Assembly: GCA_002812745.2 (NCBI GenBank)
Contig: NCSJ02000276.1
Span: forward strand, 1 to 57,795
DNA from: Scytalidium lignicola
Taxonomy: Eukaryota; Ascomycota; Leotiomycetes
Direction of reading: 5' to 3'
DNA length: 57,795 nucleotides
Of the stretch, positions 24,631 to 36,279 are shown in pieces. The position numbers and the translations under genes were made by a program. The notes below the pieces were generated by a model that was given only the letters and a program-made list of their open reading frames with translations, did no database searches and was not told the origin of the DNA. The stretch's first letter is position 1. Every line of letters begins with the position of its first letter.

Positions 24631-26314
24631 AATATTTCATGTATGATGAAGTTATTGATGTGGTTAGATGGCGTTATGGATCGGAGGAAGTCTTTTGTTG
24701 CTGTTGCAGCAAAATTTTGGTTCCTCAATGTGATCATAATCATACGTTGGAGACGTTTATACTGATGCACACCACACGTGTGGAATGTTCGTACATGAGA
24801 CGTAGTCTGTATCTTACTTCGGTTGTCCAGGTAGACAAGAATAATTAACTGTAAGAAATATTCATCCTTACGTAGTGGTTGATCTATGATCCTGTGCGTC
24901 ACGAACCACTGGTTGCATCTCATGGTGTATTAGATTCAATAGGTACTATGGAATTCTCAAATAAATATCCACACAGGTTCGGATCATTGCAATAAAAATA
25001 GAAGGCTGCATGGCATACAATATAGTGTTGTGAGATGGATGATCTGTGCAAGTAGAATAAGAAGAGGAAAGGACGATGTACAAAGCAGGTATTTTACGGC
25101 AAGCGAAAATGACCAATCCCGAAAAGTCAGATCCAATCTAATACAACATCACCAGCCTCCTTAGATAATGTTCACAATATTTACTTTCATCTCGTCCGCG
25201 AACAGGTTATTGATAAACTTTAATTGACTTATGATACAATTAAATATCTTATTATTCATCATTGATTGATACAAACGACATTTATTCGCCACCACTTGCT
25301 CCAGGTTTTCGATTCTCGTGACAGGCAATCTGACATGTCAGTTTGAGCCAGTCACGGACCTGCAAGCTTCAATGAAGACCTGGACATCGAACCACAGATA
25401 AGCAAATACACCTTGTCTAATTTAGATCCAAGGCACGGTCATCGAGACGGTCAAGCGCAATCAGGAGAAATTGTTCTACATTTTCCTGCACCGACGATAA
25501 CTACCCACGGCTTTCCCGTGTTATTTGCCGACTGTGTACGGCAGCGGATATCTAGCAATGGAGGTATGAAGTCTTTTTACCAAGTTTTAATGGATTTGTT
25601 TTCCCCATAGCGTACCTTTTTTTTTAAATGAAATATCCCATGAGATCGAATTCCCTGCAGTCTGGGATTATCGGCATGACATGTCCACTCCATCTGTACG
25701 GCTTCAGCAATGAACCTCTGCTATCCGGTTTTCGGTTTGCTTCCTTGACCCATTCATTCAGATATACTATCCCATAGTATCCTATATCATCAAAATGAAT
25801 GCAAGATGGCTTTCTGCTTGGATTAGGTGCCTTTTTTAGTCTACCTGAACAACACAAACGACAGAAGAGAGTTCGGCGGATGTTGCTTTCTGTCGGATGC
25901 TGAGTCACCTGTCCCAGGGCTATCCACATTTCGTGACCATGGCGCTTCACGAATCATGTTCACATACCAACCATTTGGGACGCCTTGCTTGTTCTAGTTG
26001 GAACTATGGTGCTGGGGCTGGTAGCCGTCATAGTATTTCCAAGAGTACACACTAGTCTCAGCGACCAACGAGGATTTGAATAAGCGGTCTAAAATATCAT
26101 ACAAGAAAATGAAGCAAATATAGTTCNTTTTTTGACATCTGGTTCAAGGAACAATATATGCATTTCCGGCCAACTCAAGTCGTTCATTCCGTTTGTTGCA
26201 CCAAATCTCTATAGCACTTACTTCCTCTCATGCATCTACTTTGTTCTATTCAACCTAGAGTTCAGTTCAACATCTCTTTTATCTGTACACATTCTTTAGT
26301 CCTTCAATTCAAAC
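24631..26314. other. 1.7 kb intergenic with two orphan open stretches
   Basis: No named gene. A plus-strand stretch at about 25365-25565 reads as protein (KYTLSNLDPRHGHRDGQAQS) and ends at a donor-like GGAG|GTATGA. A minus-strand ORF at 25950-25624 has a CRLCC motif. Neither is joined to anything. A perfect 12-base palindrome CCACACGTGTGG lies at 24772-24783. One unknown base is at 26127. Confidence 0.5.
25624..25950 (-). other. orphan ORF, about 100 residues
   Basis: Open for 108 codons on the minus strand but with no good ATG at its head (the first codon is GTG). Composition is protein-like, including FCRLCCSG and HFDDIGYYGIVYLNEWV. It could be the 3' exon of a small gene or chance. No family recognised. 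Confidence 0.2.
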
Positions 26315-27590
26315 ATGTTCCCCCTGAATGGTCGGATAATGGCCAAAATGGACACATCATATGATCTAGCTCGTCAAGATCCTCTTCATTATATTAGTCC
26401 AGCTCAGCTAAGCCTTGAACGCTTCAATAAACAGAACCGTATGAATCTACAACGAACAGATGCAGGGAAAATGCCAGAACTGGCGCCAGGGGTGGGTGCG
26501 AAAGGAAAGCCTAGATTGCTTCTAATGGGCCAAAGGAGGTAAATAACTACTATTTTACATAAGAAACGTGTCTAACGAAAGCTAGGAGTGGCAAATCCTC
26601 GATATCAAGCGTTGTTTTCCATAAGATGCCACCAAACGAGACTATCTTCTTAGAATCAACGCCGAGAATTCAGAAGGACTCGATGCAGTGAGTATGCTTG
26701 AATAATCCCAATAACAGTTGACTAACGATTACCAAAGCTCTTTTATGGATTTTCAGGTTTGGGATTTTCCTGGCCAGCTCGATTTCCTCGATCCTTCTTT
26801 CGATGCAGACGCTATCTTCGGTGAGATCGGTGCATTAATATGGGTAATCGATGCCCAAGACGAGTTTCTGGAAGCTATAAATAGGCTCAACGCTACTATT
26901 CTAAATCTGCAGCCTGTATATCCCAACATCAACATTGAAGTTTTTATTCACAAAGTTGATGGGTTATCAGATGATTTCCAATTTGATATTCAACGAGAAA
27001 TCATGCAACGTATACAGGACGAGCTTTCTGATCACGGCGTGGAGAATGCTCCGCTCACATTCCACCTCACATCTATCTACAACCATTCCATATTTGAAGC
27101 ATTCAGTAAAGTTATCCAGAAACTTATTCCTCATCTCAATATGCTCGAAGATCTTCTAGCAAATCTCTGCCTCAGTTGCCGGTTCGAGAAAGCCTACCTC
27201 TTCGACGTTCTCTCCAAGATCTACGTCGCAACAGACCCGTCTCCTGTGGATATGCCATCTTACGAGATCTGTAGTGACTATATCGATGTTATCGTGGATG
27301 TCTCGGAAATATATGGATGGCCTAGACCTGACGATTATATTGAAAGCCTAGAAGGACCTCCCTGGAACAAGAAACTGGAAGACCAAATAGCATGCAGAAA
27401 TGCCGAATGCTGCATTGTGTTGGCTGATCAGAAGCGGCCTATTATGTTACGAGAGGTGAACAAATATTTGGCGTTGGTGGCAATCATGAAGGAAGGAAGC
27501 TATGAAAAGATGCCTTTGGTTACTCTGAATGTTGAAACGGCTGTGAAAGGTTTAACGGAAGTGTTCGACATTACGAGAATGAGGAGATAG
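26315..27590 (+). CDS. GTR2: Rag GTPase Gtr2 (RagC/D homologue)
   Basis: Small GTPase that pairs with Gtr1 at the vacuole to signal amino-acid sufficiency to TORC1. Exons are 26315-26538, 26586-26687 and 26738-27590, giving 392 residues. The P-loop GQRRSGKS (residues 72-79) is split by intron 1, and a switch II block [10 protein letters not shown] (116-125) follows intron 2. The guanine-recognition block appears as [13 protein letters not shown], the HKxD form seen in Rag proteins. The C-terminal roadblock-like half contains [18 protein letters not shown], a strong RagC/D signature. The first in-frame ATG is used; ATGs at 26339 and 26348 are alternatives. Confidence 0.95.
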
Positions 27591-28206
27591 GCAATGATGC
27601 GATTTGTATTTTTGTTTCTAACTTTGAAGGATTGACTATTCTAGCAAGGGCTACGGGACTGTGGCTAGGGTAACCATCAAAACTGTACCTGCTAGTGCTA
27701 TCTCTTTCTAGCATTGTCAAAAGTTTAATGATCAAGTTCTAATCTACGGACAATAATAAAAGTCTTAGAAGATCCACATATAATTACTACTTGGGTTTAC
27801 CTAATACGGTTTAGCTTGGCTCGTGGCTATTATAACCAGGTCCTTTTATAGGATAGCAATGCTGTTGATATTAACATGATACATAAATTTCTACTTCGAA
27901 TTTTCTCGCGTAATACAGCTGCTATCATTATGTCGTATTCAAACCCCAATTTAGCAGGATCAGATAAAGAATTCTCTTCGATTATTAATCTTTACATCGG
28001 GTGGAAAGTCTCCGCTTAGTGCTGCTACGCCTTGTGGACGACAACCAACCAGTATGAAGAGATGAAAACCACCTCTCCTTCGCCAGTAGACACCTGCTCA
28101 AACTTTTTTGTTTATTCACTTAAAATAATTTTAAGCTACACATAATAGAGGTCTAGCGACTGCAATTATAGTTGTACTCGGATTGCCTTGAAAAGTCTCC
28201 GAGACC
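27591..28206. other. intergenic, GTR2 to MFS transporter
   Basis: 3' UTR of GTR2 and promoter of the transporter. No gene seen. Confidence 0.6.
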
Positions 28207-29845
28207 ATGTCAGAAGTTGGTCTCTCACATATCAATCCCTGCATCGAAGCTAGACGGGAACCACAGACAAGTACCAGCTCACGAAATTCTCGTGCACAAG
28301 AGAACCAAGCAGACACATATGAAGTAGAAGCACAATTGACCGATGAGGAGCTGCGACATACCCCACATGAGGAGGTAGAACAAGCCAATCTCCCTCAGGC
28401 AGATGGCGGCAGGGATGCTTGGCTCTTCTTAACTGGGTGCTTCATGATTGAGGCATTGGTTTGGGGTAAGCTGTATATTCTTTTTTACGAACTACTCTAA
28501 TTTTTCTTGTCCAACTTTGTTCCGACTTTTGTACAATCAAATGGACTTCATATTGACGAGTCTTTAATTTTACAGGCTTTCCATTCTCTTTTGGAGTCTT
28601 CCAGGAGTACTACAGTAAGCTTGAGCTGTTTGAAGGCCAATCATCTGGAATTGCCGTCATTGGTGTAAGTCTGTTTCAAGAAACCTGTATATATCTATAT
28701 TGACTCATTATCCAACAGACTTCTGCGTCCGGAGTCATGTATCTTGGGGCACCTTTGGTCTTTTTCATCTTACATAGCTGGCCCCATCTACGACGCTACT
28801 CTGGAATAGTCGGTCTGGCAATTATCACTCTTGCTCTTATTGCTTCTTCATTCGCTAATGCGGTTTGGCAACTCATCTTAACGCAAGGAGTTCTATATGC
28901 AATTGGAGGCGCTTTACTTTACGCCCCCACAATTCTCTACCTGGATGAATGGTTCATAGCAAAGAAAGGATTTGGTAAGGTCTTCAAACAGTATTCATAA
29001 AACAGATGACTGACAAATTTGAATCTGCAGCTTTCGGAGTAATGTGGGGTGGAACAGGTGCCTCTGGTGTCATAGTACCTCTTGTTATGTCCTGGGGACT
29101 TTCGAAGTATGGTTTCAGGACAATGCTAAGAGTGTGGGCTTTGACTCTTATTATTCTTGCTGGCCCGCTCAACTTCTACGTAAAGCCTAGGATCCCATTG
29201 AATAGTTATAGTGCAACAACCCGAAGACGGACATCATGGGCTTTTCTCAAGAGACCAGTATTCTTAGTGCTCCAGGCCTCGAATATCCTCGAGTCATTTG
29301 GATTTTTCGTTCCTGGGGTCTATCTACCCTCATATGCACGCACTTTGGGAATGTCAACGCTGGCCGGTTCTTCCTCGATTGTGTTGCTCAATGCAACGTC
29401 CGTGCTAGGACAGATTGGCCTTGGCTATTTAATCGATCGTCTGCATGTCACAACGGTCATAATGATATCGACGGTTGGTGCTACACTATCTGTTTTCATG
29501 CTTTGGGGATTCTCCGTCAGTGTCCCAGTGTTGTTTTTGTTTGCACTAGCATATGGACTCTTCGCTGGAGGCTTCACAGCAATTTATACCGGCGTCATCA
29601 AGGAGGTGCAAAAACATGATCAATTTGCAGAGACCGGCACCATATTTGGTCTTCTAGCTGCAGGAAGAGGAATTGGCGCTGTATCATCCGGTCCGATCAG
29701 TGAAGCTCTGCTTGGACCCGAGCCTTGGAAGGGAGTTTCTCAGTTTGGATATGGTTCAGGATATGGTGTGTTGATAGTGTTTACTGGTGTTTCCGCGCTG
29801 CTAGGGGGAATCAGCTTCGTCGGGAGAAGAGTAAAAGCAATCTAA
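28207..29845 (+). CDS. MFS transporter, monocarboxylate-transporter-like
   Basis: Major facilitator of the fungal monocarboxylate (MCT/Mch) type. Exons are 28207-28465, 28576-28664, 28719-28974 and 29031-29845, all GT-AG and in phase, for 472 residues. A hydrophilic N-terminal tail of about 70 residues precedes the first helix (WLFLTGCFMIEALVWG|FPFSFGVFQEYY), a region typical of MCT-like proteins. Around 12 hydrophobic helices follow, including GVLYAIGGALLYAPTILYL and GVMWGGTGASGVIVPLVMSW. The substrate cannot be read from sequence; relatives include proteins for monocarboxylates, riboflavin or unknown solutes. Yeast Mch members often do not carry monocarboxylates. Confidence 0.9.
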
Positions 29846-30155
29846 TTCCGTATAGCCAGGCGTCCCGCAAGGGCCATTGAAAATCCAGTATATATGTTTT
29901 TAGGAAAACAATGTCCAGACGTCCTTATTGTTTCACAATGGAGACATTGTATGCCATTTCTAACTTATCATCCAACCACCAGTTCGCCTCTCCTCATCTA
30001 ACTGCCAAAATGAGTATGGAAGTATGTTCTCATTGTCTCTGCAAGACTCAGGTACTGCCATTGACTTCGTCTGTATTCCTGGAGACAGCTGACAATCGCC
30101 AGCCTAACATCGGCGATGTCGCTCGAGATAAGAGATCCATCCTTATCATTCACAA
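29846..30155. other. convergent 3' intergenic region
   Basis: 310 bp between convergent genes. It holds 3' UTRs, with nothing else seen. Confidence 0.65.
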
Positions 30156-31546
30156 TTACTCTCCGCCAAAGGGGTAGTTGAACTTGAGCAATCCATTCAG
30201 ACCACCAACCCAACCATCGTCATCGTCTCCTCCCTTGCGACCTCTCATGATGCAAGGAACACCGCCGGTCCAATTAGAGCCTTTTGTGATAATCTCTCCA
30301 TTTACCCTTACCTCCATACCAACACCGACGCCCCGACTTCGCCTCTTCCCATCAATGCTGACTTCCATCTCCGGTCCCCTATTCTTTTCACTAAGACGTA
30401 GGGTGATTGGAGCATTTGAAGGTAGAACAAGAGGTCTAAACGATAGACTTCTAGGGCATACCGGTGTCAATAATAAACTGCTTACTAGTGGATGAACAAT
30501 GCTGCCGCCGGAGCTTAAGCTATATGCCGTGCTCCCTGTAGGCGTAGCAATTATCATCCCATCGGCTACAGCTTCTGTCAAGAACCGACCACCAACGAAA
30601 ACCTCGATTATAACCAAATGTGCTTCTTTTCCTCTATGAATGATAACCTCATTCATCGCATGGACGTCGCCTAAAGGTTCCATTCCTTTCACAGTCCCAT
30701 TTATCTGCTTCCCATCTGCATCGTATATGCCGACATTCAGCCTATTCCTCAAGAGAATTTTAGAGCTTCGCGTAGGCCCCATTGATTTGCCTCTTATGCT
30801 TGACCAGCCTGTTATTAACCCGCCATTATCATTTTCTATCGAACCTGAAACATGTGGATGTTTCTGATCTTGAACAAGGGGGGAGCCAGCTTCAGCCCCC
30901 GACATGTAAACTTCTCGAAATGCGCGTTTGTATTCAGTAAACTTCCATTCACTAAGAAATCCAAGAGTTCCCATGCTGAAGGATAGGATTGGGGGGACAT
31001 GGAGGGATGTACTAAACAGTGACGAAGCATGAAGGATTGTGCCGTCCCCACCCAAAGTCGTGGTCATGTCAACTTTCGATAGGAGGTCTGACGGAGTTGT
31101 GGCTGTGTAGATTGGGAACGGTAGGAGGTTTTCAATCTCGCCCGCGACTTTGGACTCAAATATCAGAGACACATTGTCATAGTTAGAATGGATGTGTCTA
31201 GAACATGGTTAACATCAACATGAACCCTGGTAGGTATGAGATATGAGACTGACTTTGCATACTCAACGACGGACTCGTTGATCTCTGGGACGCCATCCTT
31301 CTTGATTATGAGGAGATTTCGAGGAGGTGTTGGCCATTGTAAGGAGAGCAGGTCACTGCCACTAGATTCTGAAGAAGAGTTAGCGCGCCACTTCCATAGC
31401 AGCATAGCAAAATCATAGCGACCTTTGTATTTAGGGATAATTCTATCTGGGAGAATTGATATATCTCTAAGTTCGCGCCTAGATGCTGTACTAGAGAACG
31501 CCCGGATGAAGGTCTTACTCCTCACCTGTAAGAATCTAAGGATCAT
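30156..31546 (-). CDS. POS5: NAD(H) kinase, Pos5-like, probably mitochondrial
   Basis: Phosphorylates NAD(H) with ATP to give NADP(H). Two exons, 31546-31254 and 31197-30156, with a 56 bp intron, encode 444 residues. The N-terminus MILRFLQVRSKTFIRAFSST is basic, Ser-rich and free of acids, as in a mitochondrial presequence. The diagnostic GGDGT motif is at residues 147-151, followed by SMGTLGFL. Further conserved blocks are NEVIIHRG, VADGMIIATPTGSTAYSLSS and VSIDGKR. The junction EYAK|HIHSNYDNVSLIFESK uses donor GTCAGT and matches the family; the ORF begins downstream at a GTG, which is not the start. It is divergent from the acyltransferase. Gene symbol by similarity of layout to yeast Pos5. 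Confidence 0.9.
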
Positions 31547-32183
31547 TATGATTGATCTTACAGGAAGATAACATCTACATTAGATATGGAAACTCTAAGG
31601 TTTCTAGCTGAAACTTTATTATAGCAAATCAAGTGCAAGAACGACAGATAAACACAGTTTCATAAAGTATCAAAAGATCGCGCTAGTTTGACGTGACGTC
31701 CTTTCGCGATTCATTGCGGAGAGACCTAAGTTAGGCATTCACGGCCCTCAAATTCAGGCAGAACTTAGGTCTAGAAGACCTGACGTCTAGGTGCGATAAG
31801 CGATAAGCAGGCGGTCTGAATCTTGACAGAAGTGACGTCCGTTGCTGACACAGATCGTTCCAGGCAACATCCAGCCTTCCGGCACAGCCTCCTTGAAACC
31901 CAAAATAAAACACCATCCTTTCAATTATCTTTAAATCTGCCTAAGGCGTATGAGGGAATGGCAGTGTTGAGGATTCTTTGAAATTTCTTTTAGCCTTGAG
32001 TGGCACGGCTTACCCTACATTTAACAAAGCGTGGTGACCTGTCCTGCCTCATCCCGTTCGTTGCGCACTCGATCATTTGGAGAACCGAGGTGAGCAAGAT
32101 CAACACCATCTTTTAAGCTTAAAAGACACTTGGCAGGTTAAGTTCGCATTTGTATTGATATTTCTATAGCATACTCGCAAATT
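31547..32183. other. divergent promoter region, NAD kinase / acyltransferase
   Basis: 637 bp shared upstream region. No gene or RNA recognised. Confidence 0.6.
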
Positions 32184-33625
32184 ATGGCTACGCAAAATCT
32201 GAAGCAGAGGCAAACTAATGCACCCGTGTCACAAGCTGATTCCGGTACGCATGTGGTAGAAAAAACGATAGATGATGCTCATCCAGGCGGTAAAGTCAAG
32301 CATGGGGAGCTTGTACAGCTGGTGCGACTGCTAGCATTTACATCATTCTTCATGGCAGGTTGCGTTAGGTATGTGTAATGCCCTCTAAAAATGGGGAACT
32401 TAGGCTAAGGTTCTGCAGCATCGTGGCTACCCAATTTCTAGGAGCTCCACTATACTGGATCAACAAGGATCTGTACTATGCATACATGTCCTTGACAAAA
32501 AGATCGTTTGGGATATTGATAACATGCGCGACAGAGTGGTGGAGTCCCACGATTGTTCGCATCAGTGGTGACGCATCGGTAGCCGGACAGCTGCGGGAAA
32601 CCGCGGATGGCAGAGTAGAATGCCATTTCCCTGATAGAATGGTCATGGTTGCAAACCATCAGGTGATTTAATTCTTGTTTTCCTTTGAGGAAGAACTCTA
32701 ACCTCCCTTTAGCTGTATTCTGACTGGCTTTACCTCTGGTGGATAGCTTATGCCAACCAACCCCAGATGCACGGTCACATCTACATTATCCTCAAAGAAT
32801 CTCTGAAATATATTCCAATCATTGGACAAGGAATGATGTTCTACGGGTTTATTTTCATGTCGCGAAAGATGGCCACGGATCAGGCGCGACTTGCTCATCG
32901 GTTGGGCAAGTTGAAGGAACGACATTCCGGACCGCTTTCTGGTTCAGCCGGATATGATCCAATGTGGCTACTATTATTCCCCGAAGGTACTAATGCAAGT
33001 AATAATTCTAGAAACAAAAGCGCAAAATGGGCGGAGAAGATTGGCGTCAAGGATATGCAGCATGTGATCTTGCCAAGAAGCACTGGCACTTTCTTCTGTC
33101 TTAATGAGTTGAAGGGAACTGTGGAATATGTGTATGACTGCACAGTAGCATATGAAGGAGTACCGTAAGTTGTTGTTACTATCGTCCATTTCATTTTAAT
33201 ACTTACATATGTTTAGGAGAGGCAAGTTCGGCCAAGACTACTTCACGCTTCATTCCACATATCTTCAAGGACGGCCTCCAAAATCGGTAAACATGTATTG
33301 GCGTCGATTTGCGATTGCTGATATGCCTCTTGACGATCCACACAAATTTGACCTCTGGCTTCGAGAGAAATGGTATGAAAAGGATGCTCTAATGGAGCAA
33401 TACATAAACACGGGTAGATTCCCGGAGTTTGAAAGCGCAGTGAATGGAAATGCAACTAAAGATACCGTGAAGGGTAAGTTCATTGAGACAGAGGTGAAAG
33501 CTGGCCACTGGTGGGAGGTGCTCCGTGTTGTCCAGGTGCTAGCAGCTTTCGCGCTCGTCGCGAACTTGCTTGCCAGAGTGTGGAACGTCGTCTTCTATGG
33601 AAATCAGAAAGGATACCAGCCATAG
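32184..33625 (+). CDS. PlsC-type lysophospholipid acyltransferase, Cst26/Psi1-like
   Basis: Membrane acyltransferase of the LPLAT superfamily. Yeast Cst26/Psi1 relatives load stearoyl chains onto lysophosphatidylinositol. Exons are 32184-32368, 32419-32662, 32713-33164 and 33217-33625, giving 429 residues. The catalytic NHx4D motif is NHQ|LYSD, split by intron 2. The FPEGT motif (LLLFPEGTNASNNSR) and the ILPRSTGTFFCLNEL block are intact. A hydrophobic N-terminal helix (LLAFTSFFMAGC) and a C-terminal one (VVQVLAAFALVANLLARVW) frame the domain, suggesting ER membrane anchoring. The last exon carries GQDYFTLHSTYLQGRPPKSV and the fungal WLREKWYEKDALMEQY. Confidence 0.92.
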
Positions 33626-33967
33626 TGTTTAACTGGGGTATAGGAGTATGGATGGAGAGCAAAATATTAAGGGTGTGGAGTTTGGATCGTATTTTTCTTT
33701 CAATATTGGGGAGATGTCTCATAAAATTCATGACTGCTTTATGACATGGGATGGTATGGGGATTATTTGGGAAGAATATACGGGGACGCGTGCTTGGAGT
33801 ATATCAGGAGTTCTTATTATTAATATTGGTTGGAACTTGTATACCCTTTATACTAAGTATGAAGAAAGGAAATGTGGTTTGGGTACAAATCTCCTCTGTC
33901 TTAAATATATCTATTGATCTAAATTATCACAAGTTCTATATGCGCTGGTATTGATCAGACCGACAAG
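33626..33967. other. convergent 3' intergenic region
   Basis: 342 bp of AT-rich 3' UTR sequence between convergent genes. ORFs here are short and random. Confidence 0.65.
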
Positions 33968-35647
33968 TTAGTGTCCAGAAGATAATGAAACAACTGCCCA
34001 TTTCCCGTTCCATGCCCATTTTCTTGCTCCGCTATCACCATCTCCACCATCCAGAGCTCTAATCCGCTCGTCTTCACCAGGTTTAAGCCCAACCACAACA
34101 TCTGCTTTACAAGTACGTAAAGCCAGGACATTGACTCCAGATCCTGGACCCAAAGGTCCTATTGCCTTCGTGAACGGAGTTGTTGGATCCCACAAGCCCT
34201 ATTCCATCATTAGAAGTGTGCGACAAGTTTCCGATATAAATGTACTCACATCTCTCGTCAACTTCCTATAGTTAAGATCTCCTTTGAAAACAACAAGCTC
34301 ACTTTCTTTTAGATCCTCGTATAACCGAGGAGCGGAAGTTGGTAATCTCCAGTAACTACCACCTTCTGTCCAGAACCTATTTGGTCGAAGTACTAATTGA
34401 CCTTCTGCATGAAAGCCACTCCAGGACTGAAATAAGAATGAAAGTTCAGATACCTCCTTCTCCGATAAAGCAGCAGGCGTTTTTCCGGCAGTGCTCTCTT
34501 CGTCGGTAGGAGTTGTGAAAAAAGAATTCGGCCCAGCCAAGGCACCGAGCAGAGAAGCAAAATCCGCAGGCACGACATCGGATACAAACCAGGGAATAGA
34601 CTTCGGATGAAAGACGACATGTGTGGCTAGGTTGCTCTCGAGAAGATAGCCAGCCAGGATAAGATCCACATAGAGTTCAAACCCAGCATTATCCAGTACA
34701 ATGTCAACTCTCCTCTCCTTCTTTCCGCTCTTCTGCGCCTTTTTCAGGAGGTCGTAGGAAGCCGGCAGGTCATTGACTAAAATATTCTTTTCAGCAGCCT
34801 TTCGGGCCGCAGATCCCTGTAGCTTTTGGATGTCTTCGTACGTCAGGGAGGTGAGCAGAGAAAGATCTGTAGCATTGCCCCAGAGACAGATTTCGCACAT
34901 CTCAAAGAAAAGGATCTTCTCGGCCTCTTCGTTTTCTGATTCATTCTTCGCAGTCTTATTCCTTAATTGATCGACGAGCTCATGATATCGGTTTGCAAGC
35001 TCTAGAACTGCAGGTCGAGAGGAACGGAATGTGGACATCTTTTGTCGTGCAAAGACATCGTGGGACTTCCAGTATTGGGTGAGAGCGAAGAATGTAGCTA
35101 CTCGTCTAACTTAGATGATTAGTAGGTGGAAAAGTACACAGAAGTAGGTGTGCATACCTATACAGATAGCATTCCGCGTAAAGCCATGGCACATTGAACC
35201 ATGAAGGAGACCCCAATTGCTCAAGCTCTTTGTTATACTCTTCAATATCAGGTTGCCCGTCATCTAGAAGTGGACTGTGAAAGCTTAGCATTTGAATATT
35301 AACATCTGGAAGAAACATTTACGTTAATTTGCGATCATGTTGTAATTCATATTTTAGCTTCGCCAAATCTTCCACGATTTTCTTCCCTTCTGCTCGTTTT
35401 GAATCATCTTGTGTATCTGAGACAGCCCGATGGACATCATCTATAGCACCAGTCTGCATAATCAATGGATGAACGCCAATTGGTCTTAACTAAGATTTCT
35501 CACCAAGATAACAGGCCAGCGATCTCTAGCAGATATGTATGCAAAGGAAGTCTGGTCCGAAGTGGAGGATTGGGCTGCGACTTGTCAGTTCTCCTATACT
35601 TGCTCTAGTTCGGAGATGGAACTCTTACCAATATCCGATTCTTCCAT
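33968..35647 (-). CDS. DUF89 damage-control phosphatase, ARMT1-like
   Basis: Metal-dependent phosphatase of the DUF89 (ARMT1/YMR027W) family, which removes phosphate from damaged sugar phosphates such as fructose-1-phosphate. I built six exons: 35647-35629, 35580-35504, 35453-35323, 35274-35158, 35105-34250 and 34198-33968, in phase throughout, for 476 residues. Exon 1 is only 19 bases (MEESDI plus one base). Family blocks are [67 protein letters not shown] (metal-binding Asp-Asn), [24 protein letters not shown] and WDPTTPF, and a C-terminal [12 protein letters not shown]. All are at expected spacing. Only exon 5 is visible as a long ORF. Confidence 0.92.
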
Positions 35648-36279
35648 CTTGACCTCTGCGGATATGGGTTAATTTGGTACAATTATAGATTGCTGGATGG
35701 CTTGTCTATAAATGTTGAGCAAATAAACAATTTGGATGACTACTTCGTAATCTTGTGGCGGGGTTGGCGGGGCATCTTGCACTAGTGAGAACAGCTTAGG
35801 GAAATTTGAGCTCCAACGTCATAATAAACGGAGACCGTGTATTTCTAGTATTGCATATACGGTTTATATTCTGTGAGATATTGGCCTGTAGAATTAAATA
35901 GGAAGAGCTACTTTATTTCTTAGACTGTTTGGTTGATGCTTCAACCGCCGGGAGTCTCATTGTTGACCTCTTCAGTACTTCTGGAAGGGGCCTGCTAAGA
36001 CAGATTGACTTTGGGGCTTTTGCGCTGTTACCATTTCGCAGAAGAAATCTCTAAAGTTGAAAGAAGAATATGACGAAAAGCCACGGTGAAATGTGATAGA
36101 TGGCTTACTGGCGCAGTGCGCCCCCTAGAGTTCAGTTATTAGACACTGATGACATTCTGGTATCTGCAAATTATAATCCTATGACTTCCTAATGCCCTAA
36201 ACTCCATGAGTAATGCTCTCTTTCACCAGCGTATGACGTCTCTGGATCCCATATCCTTACACGCAGAGCTCGATGATAG
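35648..36279. other. intergenic
   Basis: 3' UTR of the next minus-strand gene and promoter of the ARMT1-like gene. No gene seen. Confidence 0.6.
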
